64,000 bases of DNA, from assembly GCA_038040195.1 (NCBI GenBank), contig JBBPIR010000001.1, positions 677,141-741,140 on the forward strand, given 5' to 3'. Position numbers and translations under genes: made by a program. How positions within the stretch are numbered: the stretch's first letter is position 1; each line of letters begins with the position of its first letter. Below the pieces are notes generated by a model. The model saw nothing but the letters and a program-made list of their open reading frames with translations, made no database searches and had not been told where the DNA came from. This stretch comes from Chloroflexota bacterium. Its GTDB lineage: Bacteria > Chloroflexota > Limnocylindria > QHBO01. Shown here piece after piece: positions 36,326 through 47,253 of this stretch.

Positions 36326-37535
36326 CCGCCGTCTCCCAGGATGGGGTGATGATCATGCCGCGTGCCGCGATGCCGGCGCGGCGGGCTGCGGCGAGCCCCT
36401 CGGGCTCGGCGCCGAGGAGGAGCACCTCGACCGCGTAGCCGGACGCCTGCAGGCGGCGCAAGGTGGGGTGTATGGCGTGCGGGGAGCGGGCGGTGAGGAC
36501 CACCAGGCTGGCGCCCGCCGCCACGCGCCGGGTGAGCCAGGTCAGCAGGCCGGCCAGCGTCCCCGAGCTGATCGGTCCCAGGCGCGCGAGCAGGTCGGTG
36601 ACCCGACCCAGCTGGGCCGGGCCCGACCGCGACGGCAGGTACGCCACGCGCTGGGCGGTACCCGAGAATCCGGCCGCCGCCAGGCCGACCGCGGCGCCGC
36701 CGTCGAGCAGGCTGCGGGCCACGGAGGCGGCTGCCACGCACAGTCCCTCGAAGGCGTCAACGTCCCAGTCCATGGCCCAGTCCGCTCCTTCGACCGTCCG
36801 GACGTCGAGCACCAGGATCACCTGTCGGCTGCGCGCCGGCTCCCAGCGGCGGCTCACCGGCCGCCCGAGGCGCGCGGTCGCTCGCCAGTGGATGCGCCGC
36901 AGCGGGTCGCCGGGCTGGAAGGGCCGCACCCCGCCGAAGAGCGCCGGGTCGTGGACCAGGCCGCTGCGGGCGCGCCGCTCTCCGATGGGCGCGCGGGCGG
37001 GCGCCACGTCCCGGACGGCCGCCGTCCGGGGGGCCACCACCAACCGGTCGGGGAGCGTCCGCTCCTCGGTCACCGCGTGGCGGCCCACCAGGTCGCGAAT
37101 GTGGAGCCGAACCGGGCCGAACTCGAACACTCCCCGGTGCCGCGCCTCGAGGTGGTAGTGACGGACCACGCGCTCGTACCAGCCCAGGGCCCAGGTGTTG
37201 CGCAGGCTCCGGCGCTGAAGGGCCACGTCGTCCAGGTCGAGCATCCGTTCGCGGACCTCGATCCCGTCGGTCACGAGGTCGTCGGCGGCGATCCACGGCA
37301 GAGGCAGCGCCTTGCGGTTCCAGACCGACACGTCCAAGTCGACCGTGTCGCCGACCACCGCCCGCCCGGTTCCCAGGCGGCGGTCATAGGAGAGGTCGCG
37401 CAGCCCGTACCGGGTCCACAGCCGGGTCGTGGCCCCGTACGCGAAGGTGGCGAACGCCAGGAGGAGAAGGCCCGGCACACCGGCCACGGCGGCCACCACC
37501 GCCATCCCCAGCGCGAGGGCGGTCCAGCCGGTCAT
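36303..37535 (-). CDS. DUF58-domain protein
   Basis: 410 residues. One or two N-terminal membrane segments (WTALALGMAVVAAVAGVPGL) precede a beta-rich segment (LGTGRAVVGDTVDLDVSVWN) and the DUF58 signature (FQPGDPLRRIHWRATARLGR, then VILVLDVRTVEG), a von Willebrand A-like fold. Together with MoxR it forms the classic MoxR-DUF58 pair, thought to assemble or activate a protein complex. It overlaps the moxR start by 4 bp. Confidence 0.87.
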   Translation of the reverse strand: MTGWTALALGMAVVAAVAGVPGLLLLAFATFAYGATTRLWTRYGLRDLSYDRRLGTGRAVVGDTVDLDVSVWNRKALPLPWIAADDLVTDGIEVRERMLDLDDVALQRRSLRNTWALGWYERVVRHYHLEARHRGVFEFGPVRLHIRDLVGRHAVTEERTLPDRLVVAPRTAAVRDVAPARAPIGERRARSGLVHDPALFGGVRPFQPGDPLRRIHWRATARLGRPVSRRWEPARSRQVILVLDVRTVEGADWAMDWDVDAFEGLCVAAASVARSLLDGGAAVGLAAAGFSGTAQRVAYLPSRSGPAQLGRVTDLLARLGPISSGTLAGLLTWLTRRVAAGASLVVLTARSPHAIHPTLRRLQASGYAVEVLLLGAEPEGLAAARRAGIAARGMIITPSWETADVVELSA

Positions 37536-38497
37536 GGCGTGAGCGGGACCGGAACCTCGTCCAGCACGGCGTCGACCACGCTCGCCACGCTGGCCCCGCG
37601 CAGCTCACGGTCCAGGTCGAGCAGGATCCGATGGCCGAGCACGGCATGCGCCACGGCCCGGACGTCGTCGGGCAGGACGAAGGCGCGGCCGTCCAGGGAA
37701 GCCCAGGCCTGCGCGGCGCGGTACAGGGCCACGCTGCTGCGCGGTGACGCGCCAAGGCGGACGTCGGGATGCTCCCGGGTGGCCCGCACCAGGCTTACCA
37801 GGTACGCCTCCACCTCGTCGGCGACCCGGATGACGCGGACCGCGTCGCGGAGGCCCAGCAGCGCATCGGCGCTGGAGATGGTCGGGACCTGCGTCAGCGG
37901 CTCCGCCTGGGCCTGGTGACGCCGGGCGATGGCGTGCTCCGACTCGACGCTGGGGTAGCCGACCGCGATCCGGAGCAGGAAGCGATCCAGCTGGGCCTCC
38001 GGCAGGGCAAACGTCCCCTCCAGCTCGATCGGGTTCTGGGTGGCCAGCACGATGAACGGCTCGGGCAGCGGGCGGGTGACCCCGTCGACCGATGCCTGCC
38101 GCTCCTGCATCGCCTCCAGCAGCGCGGACTGGGTCCGCGGCGTGGCGCGGTTGATCTCATCCACCAGCACGACCTGGCTGAAGATCGGTCCGGGCACGAA
38201 GCGAAAGGCCTTGCCCTCCAGGATGCTGCTGCCGGTGACGTCGCCGGGCAGCAGGTCGGGCGTGCCCTGGACACGGGCGAAGGACAGACCGATGGCGCGC
38301 GCCACGGCGCGCGCGAGCAGCGTCTTGCCGACCCCCGGCACGTCCTCGATCAGGGCGTGGCCATCGGCCAGGAGCGTGACGGCCAACAGACGCAGGGCCT
38401 CGGGGGCTCCTACGACCGCGGTCGCAACCGCCGAGCGCAGGTCGTCGAAGAACGCGGCCGCCTGCCGGCCGACGTCGGTCGGCGCGTCGGCGGTCAT
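37532..38497 (-). CDS. MoxR-family AAA+ ATPase
   Basis: 321 residues. Walker A is in ALIEDVPGVGKTLLARAVA (about 48-66), Walker B in VVLVDEINRATPRTQSALLE, followed by the family FIVLATQNPIELEGTFALPE. The C-terminal lid contains SPRSSVALYRAAQAWASLDG. MoxR ATPases act as chaperones for DUF58/VWA partners. It is first of the set, with the TrkA genes 4 bp upstream on the same strand, so one longer transcript is likely. Confidence 0.93.
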   Translation of the reverse strand: MTADAPTDVGRQAAAFFDDLRSAVATAVVGAPEALRLLAVTLLADGHALIEDVPGVGKTLLARAVARAIGLSFARVQGTPDLLPGDVTGSSILEGKAFRFVPGPIFSQVVLVDEINRATPRTQSALLEAMQERQASVDGVTRPLPEPFIVLATQNPIELEGTFALPEAQLDRFLLRIAVGYPSVESEHAIARRHQAQAEPLTQVPTISSADALLGLRDAVRVIRVADEVEAYLVSLVRATREHPDVRLGASPRSSVALYRAAQAWASLDGRAFVLPDDVRAVAHAVLGHRILLDLDRELRGASVASVVDAVLDEVPVPLTP

Positions 38498-38501
38498 CGG
38501 T

Positions 38502-39161
38502 CTAGTCGCCGATCAGGAGCTGCCGGAGCTCCGGTTCTCGTTCAGACGAGGTCACCGCCAGCATCCGGTCTCCGTCCATCAGCTTGGTTTCGGGGCGGAC
38601 AGGGACCGCTTTCGAGCCGCGCAGGATGACGGCCACCGACGTGCCCTCGGGCAGGGTCAGCTCCCGCAGCTCGCGCCCCACCGCGGGCGATTCGGCGGTC
38701 AGCTGGGCCTCGACGATCTCGAGGTCGCCGCCCTCCAGCTCGGTCAGGTGGAGGAGGTCGTGGATCGGGATCTCGTGCTCGATGACGCCCAGGATGGTGC
38801 GGGTGGGACTGACCGTGTCGTCGATGGCCAGCCGGCGGAAGAGCTGCTCGTTCTTCGGGTTGTTCACCCGGGCGATGGCCCGCGGGACGTTGAAATGCAT
38901 CTTCGCCACCTGGCACGCCACCAGGTTGTCCTCGTCGTCGCCGGTCACCGCCGCCACGACGTCCGCCCGCCCCATGCCGGCCAGCTCCTGGTAGCGACCC
39001 TCGCACCCGTCGTTGGGCACCACGATGCTGCCCAGCTCCTCCGCGATCTGGCGGGCGCGGCTGGCGTCCTTTTCGATCATGACCACCTCGTGGCCGGCGT
39101 GCAGCAACTCCTTGGTGAGGTAGTAGCCGACGTTTCCGCCCCCGATCACGACCACGTACAT
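38502..39161 (-). CDS. TrkA-N and TrkA-C (RCK) domain protein
   Basis: 219 residues from the ATG at 39161 (MYVVVIGGGNVGYYLTKELL); a longer in-frame form has a low-complexity lead. The Rossmann domain binds NAD(H) (GGGNVG), and the RCK_C domain follows at about 140-219 (GDRMLAVTSSEREPEL). TrkA proteins gate Trk/Ktr potassium transporters. No membrane TrkH/KtrB gene is in this window. It starts right after another TrkA-N protein. Confidence 0.87.
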   Translation of the reverse strand: MYVVVIGGGNVGYYLTKELLHAGHEVVMIEKDASRARQIAEELGSIVVPNDGCEGRYQELAGMGRADVVAAVTGDDEDNLVACQVAKMHFNVPRAIARVNNPKNEQLFRRLAIDDTVSPTRTILGVIEHEIPIHDLLHLTELEGGDLEIVEAQLTAESPAVGRELRELTLPEGTSVAVILRGSKAVPVRPETKLMDGDRMLAVTSSEREPELRQLLIGD

Positions 39162-39162
39162 G

Positions 39163-39663
39163 TCAGCTCTCCTCCGTCGCCGCAGCGGCGCGGCTGCCGG
39201 GGGGTGGAGCGCCGCGCATCGGCTCGGCAGTTGGCTCCTCGACCATGCCGTTGGTGGCCGCCGCTCCGTCGACCGCAGCGGTGGCCAGCGCCGAGGACAG
39301 GATGTTGGTCCGGCAGATGGTCTCAAGCCCCAGGGTCCGATAGGCCTTGGCCCGCAACGGGTCGTTGATCTTGGCGATGACGCGCGGTACGCCGAACACG
39401 TGCTTGGCCAGCTGGGCCGCCATCACGTTCCGGTTGTCACCTTCGGTCAGGGCCATGACGATGTCCGCCATCTCGGCTTCGGCACCCCGCAGGACGTCCT
39501 CGTCCGACCCGTTGCCGCGGATCGTGATGCCGCTGTAGTCCGTGGGCAGCCGCTCGAAGGCGCGCGGGTTGACGTCCAGCACGGTCACGTGATGACCCTG
39601 CTGGTCGAGCTGCACGGCTGTCTGAGCACCCACTCGTCCACAGCCGATGATGATGACTCTCAT
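39163..39663 (-). CDS. TrkA-N domain protein without RCK_C domain
   Basis: 166 residues from the ATG at 39663. It has only the Rossmann part (MRVIIIGCGRVGAQTAVQLD, IVMALTEGDNRNVMAAQLAK), followed by an Ala/Pro-rich tail of about 35 residues. The missing RCK_C domain distinguishes it from its neighbour at 39161. The two probably form one NAD-binding pair. Its start overlaps the stop of the universal stress gene (ATGA), so the three genes form one unit. Confidence 0.82.
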   Translation of the reverse strand: MRVIIIGCGRVGAQTAVQLDQQGHHVTVLDVNPRAFERLPTDYSGITIRGNGSDEDVLRGAEAEMADIVMALTEGDNRNVMAAQLAKHVFGVPRVIAKINDPLRAKAYRTLGLETICRTNILSSALATAAVDGAAATNGMVEEPTAEPMRGAPPPGSRAAAATEES

Positions 39664-40166
39664 GGGGACAGTGCCAGCTCCTCGGTTCGGGCCCGGAGGC
39701 ACCAGACCGGCGCCTTCGAGTTGCGCATGACGTAGGGGACCGTCCGTCCGGCGTCCCAACTGCCGCCGAACCGGCGCTTATAGCGTAGCCCCATCACGAT
39801 CAGGTCGGCGCTGGAAGCCACCGCCTCGTCCACGATGGCCGGCCCCGCCGCGCGGGCCTGGATCATGCCAACCCGGTTCGGGATGCGGCGGGCCTCGAGG
39901 AACTCGGCTCCGCGGTCCAGGATCTCGTCGGCGAAGGCGATCGCCTTGTCGTCCTGGGTGTCCAGCGTCCGCTCGAAGCCGACTTCGATGACGTGGACCA
40001 GCACGATCTCCGCCGCATCCGCGCCGCTCTTCGCCGGCTGGCCGGCCAGGAGCAGCGCGCCGAGGCTGAGTGCATCGTCGTCCGCGTCCCCGCCGGCCAG
40101 CGGAATCAGGAGCCGGCGATACGGGAGCAGCAGGAGATCCGATTCCGAAGGGCGTCGGCGGAACAT
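39660..40166 (-). CDS. universal stress protein (UspA family)
   Basis: 168 residues with the UspA pattern YRRLLIPLAGGDADDDALS, then VDEAVASSADLIVMGLRYKR and VPYVMRNSKAPVWCLRART at the end. It may bind ATP, although the Gly-x2-Gly-x9-Gly-S/T motif is imperfect. TAGGAT lies 8 nt before its ATG. It sits with two TrkA proteins, a grouping that suggests a role in potassium or stress signalling. Confidence 0.82.
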   Translation of the reverse strand: MFRRRPSESDLLLLPYRRLLIPLAGGDADDDALSLGALLLAGQPAKSGADAAEIVLVHVIEVGFERTLDTQDDKAIAFADEILDRGAEFLEARRIPNRVGMIQARAAGPAIVDEAVASSADLIVMGLRYKRRFGGSWDAGRTVPYVMRNSKAPVWCLRARTEELALSP

Positions 40167-40174
40167 CGGAGCGA

Positions 40175-40180
40175 TATCCT
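40175..40180 (-). promoter_or_regulatory. -10 box for leaderless usp gene
   Basis: TAGGAT on the minus strand, 8 nt upstream of the ATG, with no ribosome-binding site between. Confidence 0.4.
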
Positions 40181-40220
40181 AGCCGCCCGCCGCGTGCGGG
40201 ACGGGCGTCATGGGGATTGG

Positions 40221-40952
40221 TCAGCGGCCGTAACTGAGCCGCTCCGCCAGCCAGCTCGGAAGCTGCCGCTCGCGCATGAGCTGCTGGGTGCGCTCGATGT
40301 CGTAGTCCACCCGGCGGAACTCCACGCTCCCCGCGTCCAGGTCCAGCACCGCGTAGGAGCTGGCCCGGTTGCCGTCGCGCGGCTGGCCCACGCTCCCCGG
40401 GTTCAGCATGAGGCGTCCGTCCGGCAGCGAGGTCTGGCTGCCTGCGGACGTCGCCACCCGGGTCACCGCTCCGTCAGTCGCGGCGTACAGGACCGGGTAG
40501 TGGGTATGACCGAACAGGCAGATGCGGGTCGCGAACGCGGCCAGGTTGGCCCGGGCCACCTCGGCTGACACGATGTACTCCCAGATCGGATCGCGCGGCG
40601 ACCCGTGCACGGCGGTCAGCTCTCCCTCGATGCGACGTTCGGGCAGGGCGGCGAGGTACTCGCGCGAGTCGGCGGTGAGCACGTCCGTCGTCCAGGCGAT
40701 GGCGGCCGCCGCGGCCTCGTTGAACCAGGTCACGTCCACCAGACCGGCCGCCGCGCCGTCATGGTTGCCCATCACCGCGCGGGCGTCATGCTGGCGGAGG
40801 CGATCAATGACCTCGTTGGGCTGCGGACCGTAGCCCACGATGTCCCCGCACACCCAGGACTGGTCCACGGCCGCCAGGGTCGACAGATCCTCGAGGACCG
40901 CGTCGAGCGCGACCAGGTTGGCGTGGATGTCCGACAGGACCGCGAGGCGCAT
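40221..40952 (-). CDS. calcineurin-like metallophosphoesterase (YfcE-like)
   Basis: 243 residues from the ATG at 40952 (MRLAVLSDIHANLVALDAVL); a 61-residue extension is unlike the family. Dimetal motifs are visible: DIHAN, CGDIVGYGP, MGNHD and VHGSP, then FGHTHYP. This is a phosphodiesterase or phosphatase of the DNA-repair or YfcE-like group; the substrate is unknown. TACACT lies 9 nt upstream of the ATG. Confidence 0.87.
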   Translation of the reverse strand: MRLAVLSDIHANLVALDAVLEDLSTLAAVDQSWVCGDIVGYGPQPNEVIDRLRQHDARAVMGNHDGAAAGLVDVTWFNEAAAAAIAWTTDVLTADSREYLAALPERRIEGELTAVHGSPRDPIWEYIVSAEVARANLAAFATRICLFGHTHYPVLYAATDGAVTRVATSAGSQTSLPDGRLMLNPGSVGQPRDGNRASSYAVLDLDAGSVEFRRVDYDIERTQQLMRERQLPSWLAERLSYGR

Positions 40953-40961
40953 CGGCCGGCG

Positions 40962-40967
40962 AGTGTA
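40962..40967 (-). promoter_or_regulatory. -10 box for leaderless metallophosphoesterase gene
   Basis: TACACT on the minus strand, 9 nt upstream of the ATG. Leaderless spacing. Confidence 0.4.
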
Positions 40968-41124
40968 CGGAAAATGCTCCCTCGGCGCCTTTCGGTCTTC
41001 CCGGAAGCGGGCGGTTTCGCGGCCGGCTCTCGCATCGGCCCCGCGCCGTTCCCGGTTACCCATACTCGGCACCGCGGAAGCAGGAACGCCAGTTTCGCGC
41101 TCCGCCCCTCTCCGGGCAAGGCAG

Positions 41125-41165
41125 TTATCCACCAATCCCGCCCGGAAGCCCGCATCTGTGGATAA
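41125..41165. promoter_or_regulatory. pair of inverted DnaA-box-like sites
   Basis: TTATCCACC (41125-41133) matches the DnaA consensus TTATCCACA at eight of nine positions. On the other strand, 41157-41165 is a perfect TTATCCACA. They flank 23 bp and lie in the divergent gap between the metallophosphoesterase gene and the gene at 41231, just upstream of TATACT (41176-41181). Confidence 0.5.
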
Positions 41166-41175
41166 CTCACCCGGC

Positions 41176-41181
41176 TATACT
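41176..41181 (+). promoter_or_regulatory. -10 box upstream of the hpt operon
   Basis: TATACT, 8 nt before an ATG at 41190. That ATG opens a 17-codon frame ending at 41243, overlapping the GTG start of the next gene. A leaderless leader peptide is possible; otherwise the transcript has a short 5' leader to 41231. Confidence 0.45.
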
Positions 41182-41230
41182 CGCCTCAGATGGCGCCTCA
41201 CCCCCTCGGGGCGAGTACGATCGGGACTCG

Positions 41231-41677
41231 GTGGCACTGCTGAGCGAAACATTGCCACCGCGCTTCGCTCACGACAGCGAAGCCGAATTGGCCAGAGTTC
41301 TCGACTTCTACCAGGTCTCGTGGCGCTACGAACCCGACGTCTTTCCGATCTCGTGGAGCCCAACCGGGGCGGTCATCGAGTCGTTCGCGCCCGACTTCTA
41401 CCTCCCTGAGCTGGAGCTATACGTGGAGCTGACCACGCTGCGCCAGACCCTGGTGCGCAAGAAGAACCGCAAGCTGCGCCTCCTGCGTCAGCTGTACCCC
41501 GAGGTGCGGGTCAAGCTCCTGTATGCCCGCGACTTTCGGGCCCTCATGGTCAAGTACGGGCGCCTTGGCTTCCTGCTGGAGATGAACGGGGCCAACCTCA
41601 ACGGCGCGAACGGCAACGGGGCCCGCGGCCACGGGGCCCGCGGCCACGGGGCCAACGCCAAGGCGACCGCGCGGTGA
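41231..41677 (+). CDS. PD-(D/E)XK nuclease-like protein with Gly/Asn/His-rich tail
   Basis: 148 residues, GTG start. The core has Glu19, PDFYL with Asp55, then YVELT with Glu66 and a Lys-rich helix (RKKNRKLRLLRQLYP). This order of D, ExT and basic residues fits the PD-(D/E)XK nuclease superfamily (inference from pattern). The last about 30 residues are an Asn-Gly-Ala-Arg-His-rich tail made by short DNA repeats (GNGARGHGARGHGANA). It overlaps hpt by 4 bp (GTGA) and is probably co-translated. No restriction-modification partner is present. Confidence 0.65.
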   Translation: MALLSETLPPRFAHDSEAELARVLDFYQVSWRYEPDVFPISWSPTGAVIESFAPDFYLPELELYVELTTLRQTLVRKKNRKLRLLRQLYPEVRVKLLYARDFRALMVKYGRLGFLLEMNGANLNGANGNGARGHGARGHGANAKATAR

Positions 41678-42252
41678 GCGAAGCCACGGCCACCACCATC
41701 CATGCAGACGTGCAGGAGGTCCTGCTCACCGAGGACCAGATCCAGGCTCGGGTGGCCCAGCTGGGCGCCCAGTTGGACGCCGAATACACCGGCCTGGAGC
41801 CGGTCCTGATCAGTGTCCTGAAGGGCTCGATCGTGTTCCTGGCCGATCTCGTGCGCAGCATGGAGCTGCCGCTGTCGATCGACATCATGGAGGTCAGCAG
41901 CTACGGGGCGGCGACCGAGACCAGCGGCCAGGTGCGGATCCTGAAGGACCTGTCGAACCCCATCGAGGGCCGCCATGTGCTCGTGGTCGAGGACATCATC
42001 GACACCGGTCTGACCCTCAATTACCTGCTCCGCTACCTGCGTGAGAAGAGGCCCGCCTCGCTCCGCATCTGCTGCCTGCTGGACAAGCCCGCCCGCCGGC
42101 TGACCGAGATCCCCATCGACTACGTGGGGTTCACGATCCCGGACCGATTCGTGGTCGGCTACGGGCTCGACTATGGGGAACGCTACCGGAACCTGCCGTA
42201 CGTGGGAGTCCTGCGTCCGTCCGTCTACGGGCTCGACAACCCGGAGGCCTGA
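41674..42252 (+). CDS. hpt: hypoxanthine phosphoribosyltransferase
   Basis: 192 residues, GTG start overlapping the preceding stop. Hpt makes IMP or GMP from hypoxanthine or guanine and PRPP. The PRPP motif VLVVEDIIDTGLTL is present, with PVLISVLKGSIVFLADL, SSYGAATETSGQV and IPDRFVVGYGLDYGERYRNL. It is complete. It complements purH in the same window by salvage. Confidence 0.95.
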   Translation: MSEATATTIHADVQEVLLTEDQIQARVAQLGAQLDAEYTGLEPVLISVLKGSIVFLADLVRSMELPLSIDIMEVSSYGAATETSGQVRILKDLSNPIEGRHVLVVEDIIDTGLTLNYLLRYLREKRPASLRICCLLDKPARRLTEIPIDYVGFTIPDRFVVGYGLDYGERYRNLPYVGVLRPSVYGLDNPEA

Positions 42253-42255
42253 GCG

Positions 42256-42690
42256 GTGGACGAGTCCGGTCGGCCGCAGCGGTACCGAGTCCCCATCTTG
42301 CTCGGCAGCCTGCTGATGATCGCGGCCGCCTTCCTGCCCTGGTGGCGGGCCGGCGGGGAGCTGGTGAGCGGTGTTGAGCTGCCGGCCTCGAGCGGGATCG
42401 GGCTGGAGGGGCCGGGCGTGGTCATCTTCGCGGCGGCCATCCTGTCCCTGGCCCTGCTCGATATCGGCTACGCGCGCGGGCGCTGGGGGTTCGCCCTCGA
42501 CGCGCCGGGCATCTATCTGATCCTGGGCCTGGCGGCGGCCGCCGCCCTGGTATGGCGGGCCTGGGAGCTATGGTCGGTTTCCTACCTGCCGCTGCCGCAG
42601 AACTCGCCGGGGCTCATCCTGGCCATCGTGGGAGTCGGCCTCTTCCTGTACGGCGCGGGCACCGGTGTGGGGACACGGCGCACCTTCTGA
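42256..42690 (+). CDS. small membrane protein, unknown
   Basis: 144 residues, GTG start, 3 bp after hpt. Three or four hydrophobic segments (VPILLGSLLMIAAAFLPWW, VVIFAAAILSLALLDIGYA, APGIYLILGLAAAAALVWRA, GLILAIVGVGLFLYGAGTGV). It has no motif I recognise. It is probably co-transcribed with hpt. Confidence 0.62.
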   Translation: MDESGRPQRYRVPILLGSLLMIAAAFLPWWRAGGELVSGVELPASSGIGLEGPGVVIFAAAILSLALLDIGYARGRWGFALDAPGIYLILGLAAAAALVWRAWELWSVSYLPLPQNSPGLILAIVGVGLFLYGAGTGVGTRRTF

Positions 42691-42717
42691 CGGGCTCAGA
42701 TTCGGAGCGGCGGAGTC

Positions 42718-42831
42718 CTAGCGCGGCAGCAGCAGCGGGCTGAGGACGATCCAGCCCGCGACCACGATCACGAGCAACGCTCCCAGCAAGAGCATGGGGC
42801 GCAGGTCCGGCCGGTAGGGCGGACCTGACAT
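42718..42831 (-). CDS. 37-residue single-pass membrane peptide at the end of the liv operon
   Basis: A short minus-strand frame starting 26 bp after livF. It encodes MSGPPYRPDLRP, a hydrophobic helix (MLLLGALLVIVVAGWIVL), then SPLLLPR and a stop. The clean N-in/C-out helix pattern, the operon position and lack of overlap with any other gene support it. Function unknown; perhaps an accessory to the Liv transporter. Confidence 0.5.
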   Translation of the reverse strand: MSGPPYRPDLRPMLLLGALLVIVVAGWIVLSPLLLPR

Positions 42832-42857
42832 CGGTCTGTCATCGCCCCCGTATCGGT

Positions 42858-43567
<710 letters not shown>

Positions 43568-43568
<1 letters not shown>

Positions 43569-44376
43569 CAGGCGGTCGACTGCTTGCCGAGGTAGGCCTC
43601 AATGACCCGCGGGTTGGCGCGGATCTCCTCGGGGGTGCCCTCGGCGATCTTCTCCCCGTAGTCGAGGACGGTGATCCGCTCGCTGATCCCCATCACCACC
43701 TTCATGTCGTGCTCGATGAGGAGAATGGTGAGTTGCAGGTCGCGCCGGAGGCGCCCGATGAACTCGGTCATGCGGCGTGTCTCGCCCGGATTCATGCCCG
43801 CCGTGGGCTCGTCGAGGAGCAGCAGCACCGGGTCGCTGGCCAGGGCGCGGGCCACCTCCAGCCGACGCTGGTCCCCATAGGGCAGGTTCTTGGCAAGGTC
43901 GTGCGCCACCCTTTTTCTGAGGCCAACCAACTCGAGCACCTCATAGGCTCGCTGCTCGAGGGCTTCCTCCTCGCCGCGGATGCCAGGCGTGCGGAAGACG
44001 GCTGCATACCACGCGCCGTGGGACCGGACGTGCCGTCCAACCTTGACGTTGGCCAGGACCGTCATGTTCTGGAAGAGGCGAATGTTCTGGTACGTGCGGG
44101 CGACCCCCAGCTCCGCAACCTCGTGGGGGGCCTTGTGGGTGATATCGACCCCATCCAGGGTGATGGTCCCCGAGGTCGGGTGATAGATCCCGCTCATCTG
44201 GTTGAAGAAGGTGGTCTTGCCCGCTCCGTTGGGGCCGATGATCGAAACGATGGAGTAGCGCGGGATGTCGAAGTCGATGTCGCGGTTGGCAACCAGACCC
44301 TCGAAGGTCTTGGTCACCGCGCGCGCCTCGAGCAGGTTCCCGTCGCGGATATCTGTGGCTTCCGTGGCGGTGGCGC

Positions 44377-44380
<4 letters not shown>
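43568..44380 (-). CDS. livG: branched-chain amino acid ABC transporter ATPase LivG
   Basis: 270 residues. Walker A GPNGAGKTTFFNQMSG, LivG-specific HEVAELGVARTYQNIRLFQN, signature LPYGDQRRLEVARAL (a variant of LSGGQ), Walker B LLLLDEPTAGMNPGE. Overlaps livM by 4 bp. Confidence 0.94.
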
Positions 44381-46119
<1,739 letters not shown>

Positions 46120-47166
46120 CTACTTGCCCTCCGGTCTACCGAACAGTCCGTAGGGGCGGAAGATGAGAACCAGCACCAGCACCGTGAACGCAACCACGTC
46201 CTTCAACTGGTTGGGCGTGGGAACCCCGAATCCGGTCAGCAGCAAGGTGGGGGCTATCGATTCCAGGACGCCCAACGACACACCGCCCAGCATGGCGCCG
46301 ATGATGTTGCCGATGCCGCCCAGCACGGCAGCGGTGAAGGCCTTGATGCCCGGCAGGAAGCCCATGAACCAGTGCACCTGATTGAAGACGATGCCGTACA
46401 GCACGCCCGCCACCCCGGCCAGGATGCCGCCGATGGCGAAGGTGATCACGATGGTGCGGTCCACGTCGATGCCCATCAGGGCGGCGGTGTCCTTGTTCTC
46501 GCTGACCGCCCGCATGGCACGACCAGTGCGGGTGCGCTCCACGAACCAGTACAGAAACACCATCATCAGGATGGCGCCCACGATGACCACCACCTGGGTT
46601 TTCAGGAACGGAATCCCCGCGATGTCCACCGTGCCCACCAGGGAATCGATGCGGGGCCACGCCCTGGCCAGCTCACCGTACAGACCCCGCACGCTGTTGC
46701 TGATGAACAGCGAGGCACCGATGGCCGTGATCAACGGCACCAGCCGCGGGGCGCGTCGCAGCGGCCGGTAGGCGATCCGTTCCAGAATGAGCGCCACGAT
46801 CATGGCGCTGACCGCAGACACCGCCACCACGATCACCATGCCGATGATGGGGTTGCTGTTCAAGAAGCCCGCCTGGGCCAGGGCGTCGGCCACGAAGAAG
46901 GACGTCATGGCGCCGAACATGAACACGTCGCCATGGGCGAAGTTGATCATCAGCAGGACGCCATAGACCAGGGTGTAGCCCAGCGCGATCAGCGCGTAAA
47001 TGCTCCCCTGGGTGACGCCGAAGATGACCAGGGAGCGCCAGTCCTCAAACGTCAGCAGACCCTGCTGGAGGGTCAACCAGCTGCCCACGGCAACAAACAG
47101 GATGATGCCCCCGCCCAGCGCCCACAGGAGCAGGTTTACCAGCGAGATCCGAGCGGGGCGTCTCAC
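46120..47166 (-). CDS. livH: branched-chain amino acid ABC transporter permease LivH
   Basis: 348 residues with about eight hydrophobic segments. Family patterns GSIYALIALGYTLVYGVLLM, NFAHGDVFMFGAM and GRAMRAVSENKDTAALMGI are clear. The final LVLIFRPYGLFGRPEGK fits. It lies 146 bp downstream of livK, with a strong hairpin between them. Confidence 0.93.
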   Translation of the reverse strand: MRRPARISLVNLLLWALGGGIILFVAVGSWLTLQQGLLTFEDWRSLVIFGVTQGSIYALIALGYTLVYGVLLMINFAHGDVFMFGAMTSFFVADALAQAGFLNSNPIIGMVIVVAVSAVSAMIVALILERIAYRPLRRAPRLVPLITAIGASLFISNSVRGLYGELARAWPRIDSLVGTVDIAGIPFLKTQVVVIVGAILMMVFLYWFVERTRTGRAMRAVSENKDTAALMGIDVDRTIVITFAIGGILAGVAGVLYGIVFNQVHWFMGFLPGIKAFTAAVLGGIGNIIGAMLGGVSLGVLESIAPTLLLTGFGVPTPNQLKDVVAFTVLVLVLIFRPYGLFGRPEGK

Positions 47167-47253
47167 CAGGGGTCTCTCCTCCCGGCAACAGACAGGGCGA
47201 TCGTTCGAAGATTCGGGCTGTTCGGGTGGCTTTGGTTCCGCGGACTATACAGA

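Noticed and set aside
41590-41670. Possible CRISPR-like or satellite repeat
   Set aside because: The repeat units are in frame and part of the Gly/Asn/His-rich tail of a protein. No spacers.
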